From positions 1 to 8,609 of the forward strand of contig CAZTYX010000064.1 of NCBI GenBank assembly GCA_964617385.1: 8,609 nt of DNA. Reading direction: 5' to 3'. The notes beneath the pieces were generated by a model. The model saw nothing but the letters and a program-made list of their open reading frames with translations, made no database searches and was not told where the DNA came from. Within the stretch, counting starts at the first letter, position 1; each line of letters opens with the position of its first letter. The DNA is from JADHMP01 sp964617385. GTDB lineage: Bacteria; Bacteroidota; Bacteroidia; Flavobacteriales; Flavobacteriaceae. Shown piece after piece: positions 6,261-8,609 of this stretch. A program made the position numbers and the translations under genes.

Positions 6261-6291
6261 CAAAATTGGGCTATTTTTTTTTAACTGCAAA
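6261..6291 (-). promoter_or_regulatory. Bacteroidetes-type promoter of the arginine operon
   Basis: On the minus strand a TTTG -33 element (6288-6291) is separated by exactly 19 bases from CAATTTTG (6261-6268). That matches the Bacteroidetes housekeeping -7 consensus TAnnTTTG at all fixed positions except the first (C for T). The expected start of transcription, a few bases downstream at about 6256-6258, leaves only a few nucleotides before the ATG of the arginine leader peptide at 6254. An A-rich run lies in the spacer (6274-6282 as Ts on the plus strand). Spacing and location support it; start-site mapping would be decisive. Confidence 0.65.
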
Positions 6292-6359
6292 ATTTAAGTT
6301 CTTGTTTTTCCACTTTATTGACCCACCCATACTCCATGAGTTCTTTGTAAATTTGCTTT

Positions 6360-7637
6360 GTGAAAGAGACACTTCAATCTATTTTTGATCAAGAACTCCC
6401 AGAATGGCGGCAAAAAAAAATATTGTTGGCCCACAGTGGGGGGATAGATAGCAGTGTTTTGGCCCATCTATTGAAAGATCTTTCTTGTGATTTTGCTGTG
6501 GCACATTGCAATTTTCAACTCCGTGCCGCCGATAGTGAAGCCGATCATTTATTGGTACAAAATTGGTGCAAAGAAAATAACATTCCCTTTTTTTCGATGC
6601 GATTTGTTTTACCCAAAACTGAGGCCAGCATTCAAGGCAAAGCGAGAGACTTACGATATGATTGGTTTGATGCCTTGCAAGAACTCTATGGCTTTGATGC
6701 CCTGCTCACGGCTCATCATCTGAACGATCAATTGGAAACCTTTTTGATGCATGCAGGTCGCGGCACGGGTTTGGGCGGTTTACTAGGTATTCCGTCTACC
6801 CCCAATCGCTTTCGGCCCCTGCGTTCTTTTACCAAAGCTGAAATAAAAGCCTATGCGTTGAAGCATCAAATTAAATGGCGCGAAGATGTGTCTAATGCCT
6901 CTACGGCCTATAATCGCAACGCCATTAGACATGAGGTGGTGGCGCCACTATTAAAAACCAATCCCCAATTTTTATCGCATTTTAACACCACTTTATCTCA
7001 TTTAAAAGATACCCACGATTTTGTGGCAACCCAACTGGCAGCACTCCAACAAGAACACTTTATTCCAAAAAATGATGTTTTTGAAATAGAGATTAATAAA
7101 TTAAAGGCTTTGTCCCATTTGTCTTTCTGTATACATGCTTGGTTTGCCCCCTTAGGATTCCATCCAAAAGAAGTCCAAAAACTAATGTATGCCCAAACGG
7201 GAAGTGCCCTAAGCAGTTCAACCCACCGATTGATACACAATAGAAATCATTTGTTATTGCAAGCATTAGTTTCAAAACCTATGCCCGAAAAAATCGTTTG
7301 GGATCCTTCGCACCCCCTTCAAACGCCGGTGCAATTAGAAGTAATTGAAAATGCTCCAAAGGGGGCTCAAGTTGCTATACTTGATCGCACGCAATTGAAC
7401 AGCCCATTTATTCTTCGAAAATATCGTGAAGGGGATTATTTTTATCCCCAAGGAATGAAGGGAAAAAAGAAACTGAGTAAGTTTTTTAAAGATGAAAAAT
7501 ACTCTCGTGTTGAAAAAGAAAACCAATGGCTCTTGTGTTCTGAAAATGATATAGTTTGGGTAATTGGCAAACGCGTAGACCAACGATTTGCAGCGCAAAA
7601 AAGCAACCCAAATCCCCTAATCCTAAAAATGTTATGA
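6360..7637 (+). CDS. tilS: tRNA(Ile)-lysidine synthase TilS
   Basis: Converts the wobble cytidine of the CAU-anticodon tRNA-Ile to lysidine using ATP and lysine, so that AUA codons are read as isoleucine; an essential cytoplasmic enzyme. Its 425 residues are close to the E. coli length. The N-type ATP-pyrophosphatase loop is AHSGGIDSS (24-32). It is followed by HCNFQLR (49-55), ARDLRYDWF (95-103), TAHHLNDQLET (117-127), RGTGLGGLLGIP (134-145), RPLRSFTKAEI (152-162) and WREDVSNASTAYNRNAIRHE (173-192), all TilS signatures. The C-terminal tRNA-binding domain is marked by LRKYREGDYFYP (352-363), KKLSKFFKDEK (370-380) and IGKRVDQRF (402-410). The start is GTG at 6360: an in-frame TAA lies at 6348-6350, and no ATG occurs before the P-loop. 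No Shine-Dalgarno is seen. The stop overlaps the next gene as ATGA. Confidence 0.96.
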   Translation: MKETLQSIFDQELPEWRQKKILLAHSGGIDSSVLAHLLKDLSCDFAVAHCNFQLRAADSEADHLLVQNWCKENNIPFFSMRFVLPKTEASIQGKARDLRYDWFDALQELYGFDALLTAHHLNDQLETFLMHAGRGTGLGGLLGIPSTPNRFRPLRSFTKAEIKAYALKHQIKWREDVSNASTAYNRNAIRHEVVAPLLKTNPQFLSHFNTTLSHLKDTHDFVATQLAALQQEHFIPKNDVFEIEINKLKALSHLSFCIHAWFAPLGFHPKEVQKLMYAQTGSALSSSTHRLIHNRNHLLLQALVSKPMPEKIVWDPSHPLQTPVQLEVIENAPKGAQVAILDRTQLNSPFILRKYREGDYFYPQGMKGKKKLSKFFKDEKYSRVEKENQWLLCSENDIVWVIGKRVDQRFAAQKSNPNPLILKML

Positions 7638-8609
7638 AAGGAATTTTATCCCTTATTTTTTGTTTCCTGTATATACATCTTGGCGCACAAGAACCTGTCA
7701 CATGGGCGGTGTCTGTAGAGCGTTTGTCAGAATCGGAAGCCTTGATTCATTTTGACGCTCAAATTGCCCCTAAATGGCATTTATATACCCCGCAAGAATT
7801 TGAAGACGGCCCCTTGCCCACAGAAATTGTTTTCACCCCAGATTCCTTAAATTATCAATTGCAGGGACCTTTAGAAACCTCTCCTTTTAAAAGTGCTTTT
7901 GATGATATTTTTGAAATTGAATTGCCCTATTTTGATGAACAAGCGCGATTTACTCAGCGCATACAACTTTTAAACCCCAATTTATGTGCCGTTTCTGGTG
8001 AAATTAATTATCAGGCTTGTGATGATAAAGTCTGTATTTTTAGAACTGAGCCCTTTGTTTTTTGTGCCAATGGGGCGGTTGTAGATACTGCTCAAATCAC
8101 CCTAACGGCAAAAGATCGGCAGCGTTCAGCCGAATTGACACTTGACTTAAAAAATAGGGAGCTGCAAGACAAAAGCTTTAGCCAATCAAGCAAAGATTCT
8201 TTGTTTGGCATTTTTGTGTTGGGATTATTGGGCGGGCTGTTGGCTTTATTAACGCCTTGTGTTTTTCCCATGATTCCCCTCACCGTTTCCTTTTTTCTTA
8301 AGCAAGGCAACAGTTTGCGTAAAGGCGCTTTTCAAGCCCTTTTATATGGATTATTTATTGTTTTAATCTATGTGTTACTCAGTTTGCCTTTTCACTTTAT
8401 AGAAGCGCTTAATCCCGAAATTTTAAATACCCTAGCCACCAATGTGGTTCTTAATCTAGTGTTTTTTGGGGTGTTTGTTTTCTTTGCTTTTTCCTTTTTT
8501 GGCTTTTATGAATTAACATTACCCGCCACTTGGGGAAACAAAACAGATCAAAAATCGGCCGTGCAAGGAGCGCTTGGCATCTTTTTTATGGCACTCACTT
8601 TGGCTATTG
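7634..8609 (+). CDS. DsbD-like transmembrane thiol:disulfide interchange protein, N-terminal part (cut by window edge)
   Basis: Carries electrons from cytoplasmic thioredoxin across the inner membrane to periplasmic thiol proteins. The visible 325 residues start with a signal peptide (hydrophobic 4-16, likely cleavage near LGA-QE at 18/19). A periplasmic immunoglobulin-like domain (about 20-150) contains CDDKVC (129-134), the probable redox pair. Transmembrane segments follow at about 190-222, 233-253 and 271-290, with a fourth beginning near 311. TPCVFPMIP (207-215) is the DsbD/CcdA signature, with the first membrane cysteine C209. The second membrane cysteine and the C-terminal thioredoxin-like domain should lie beyond the right edge. 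Extra cysteines C118 and C144 flank the redox pair. The ATG at 7634 overlaps the tilS stop (ATGA). Identity as DsbD-type rather than the short CcdA rests on the N-terminal periplasmic domain. Confidence 0.92.
   Translation, partial: MKGILSLIFCFLYIHLGAQEPVTWAVSVERLSESEALIHFDAQIAPKWHLYTPQEFEDGPLPTEIVFTPDSLNYQLQGPLETSPFKSAFDDIFEIELPYFDEQARFTQRIQLLNPNLCAVSGEINYQACDDKVCIFRTEPFVFCANGAVVDTAQITLTAKDRQRSAELTLDLKNRELQDKSFSQSSKDSLFGIFVLGLLGGLLALLTPCVFPMIPLTVSFFLKQGNSLRKGAFQALLYGLFIVLIYVLLSLPFHFIEALNPEILNTLATNVVLNLVFFGVFVFFAFSFFGFYELTLPATWGNKTDQKSAVQGALGIFFMALTLAI

Noticed and set aside
6273..6282. T-run on the plus strand as a terminator for a plus-strand transcript
   Set aside because: No stable hairpin precedes it, and no plus-strand gene ends there. 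It lies in the spacer of the predicted minus-strand promoter.
6064..6297. Plus-strand 77-codon ORF through the intergenic region, also with an Arg triplet
   Set aside because: It is antisense to the leader region, begins inside the GNAT gene, and has no family features. The Arg triplet arises because CGG/CGA-type codons appear when the same GC-rich patch is read on the other strand. The minus-strand short ORF fits promoter, terminator and operon far better.
8092..8310. Minus-strand 72-codon ORF inside the DsbD-like gene
   Set aside because: It is antisense to the conserved TPCVFPMIP region, without independent signals.

Overview
The window looks like chromosomal DNA of a low-GC member of the Bacteroidota, most likely a flavobacterium. 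Four things point there: the gene order GNAT-argG-argC-proC-argD-argF'-argB; an N-acylornithine-type carbamoyltransferase in place of an ordinary ornithine carbamoyltransferase; a Bacteroidetes-type promoter (TTTG, 19 bases, nnAnnTTTG-like -7 box); and genes without clear Shine-Dalgarno sequences, many of them overlapping. There is no sign of mobile DNA, CRISPR, tRNA or rRNA.

Positions 1-6088, all on the minus strand, hold one compact arginine biosynthesis operon. In transcription order it runs: GNAT acyltransferase (candidate first enzyme), argG, argC, proC, argD, argF' and argB. argB runs off the left edge, and argE and argH would be expected beyond it. Junctions are 9 nt or less, and several genes overlap or abut. 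Together the enzymes convert glutamate to an N-acylated ornithine, carbamoylate it while still acylated, and (argG) take citrulline to argininosuccinate. The carbamoyltransferase has serine at its specificity position (residue 90), which argues for N-succinyl rather than N-acetyl intermediates. proC makes proline from pyrroline-5-carboxylate and ties proline synthesis to the same transcript.

Positions 6089-6359 form the divergent intergenic region. It holds what I consider the most interesting element: an apparent ribosome-mediated arginine attenuator on the minus strand. A Bacteroidetes promoter (6261-6291) would start transcription only a few bases before a 29-codon ORF (6165-6254) carrying three consecutive arginine codons inside NPRRRPFGVQ. 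The stop codon lies 7 nt before a hairpin followed by five Us (6130-6157), and the operon begins about 40 nt later. Scarce charged tRNA-Arg would stall the ribosome at the Arg codons and favour read-through into the biosynthetic genes.

Positions 6360-8609, on the plus strand, hold tilS (tRNA-Ile lysidine synthase, GTG start). A DsbD-like transmembrane thiol:disulfide reductase follows, overlapping tilS by ATGA and running off the right edge.
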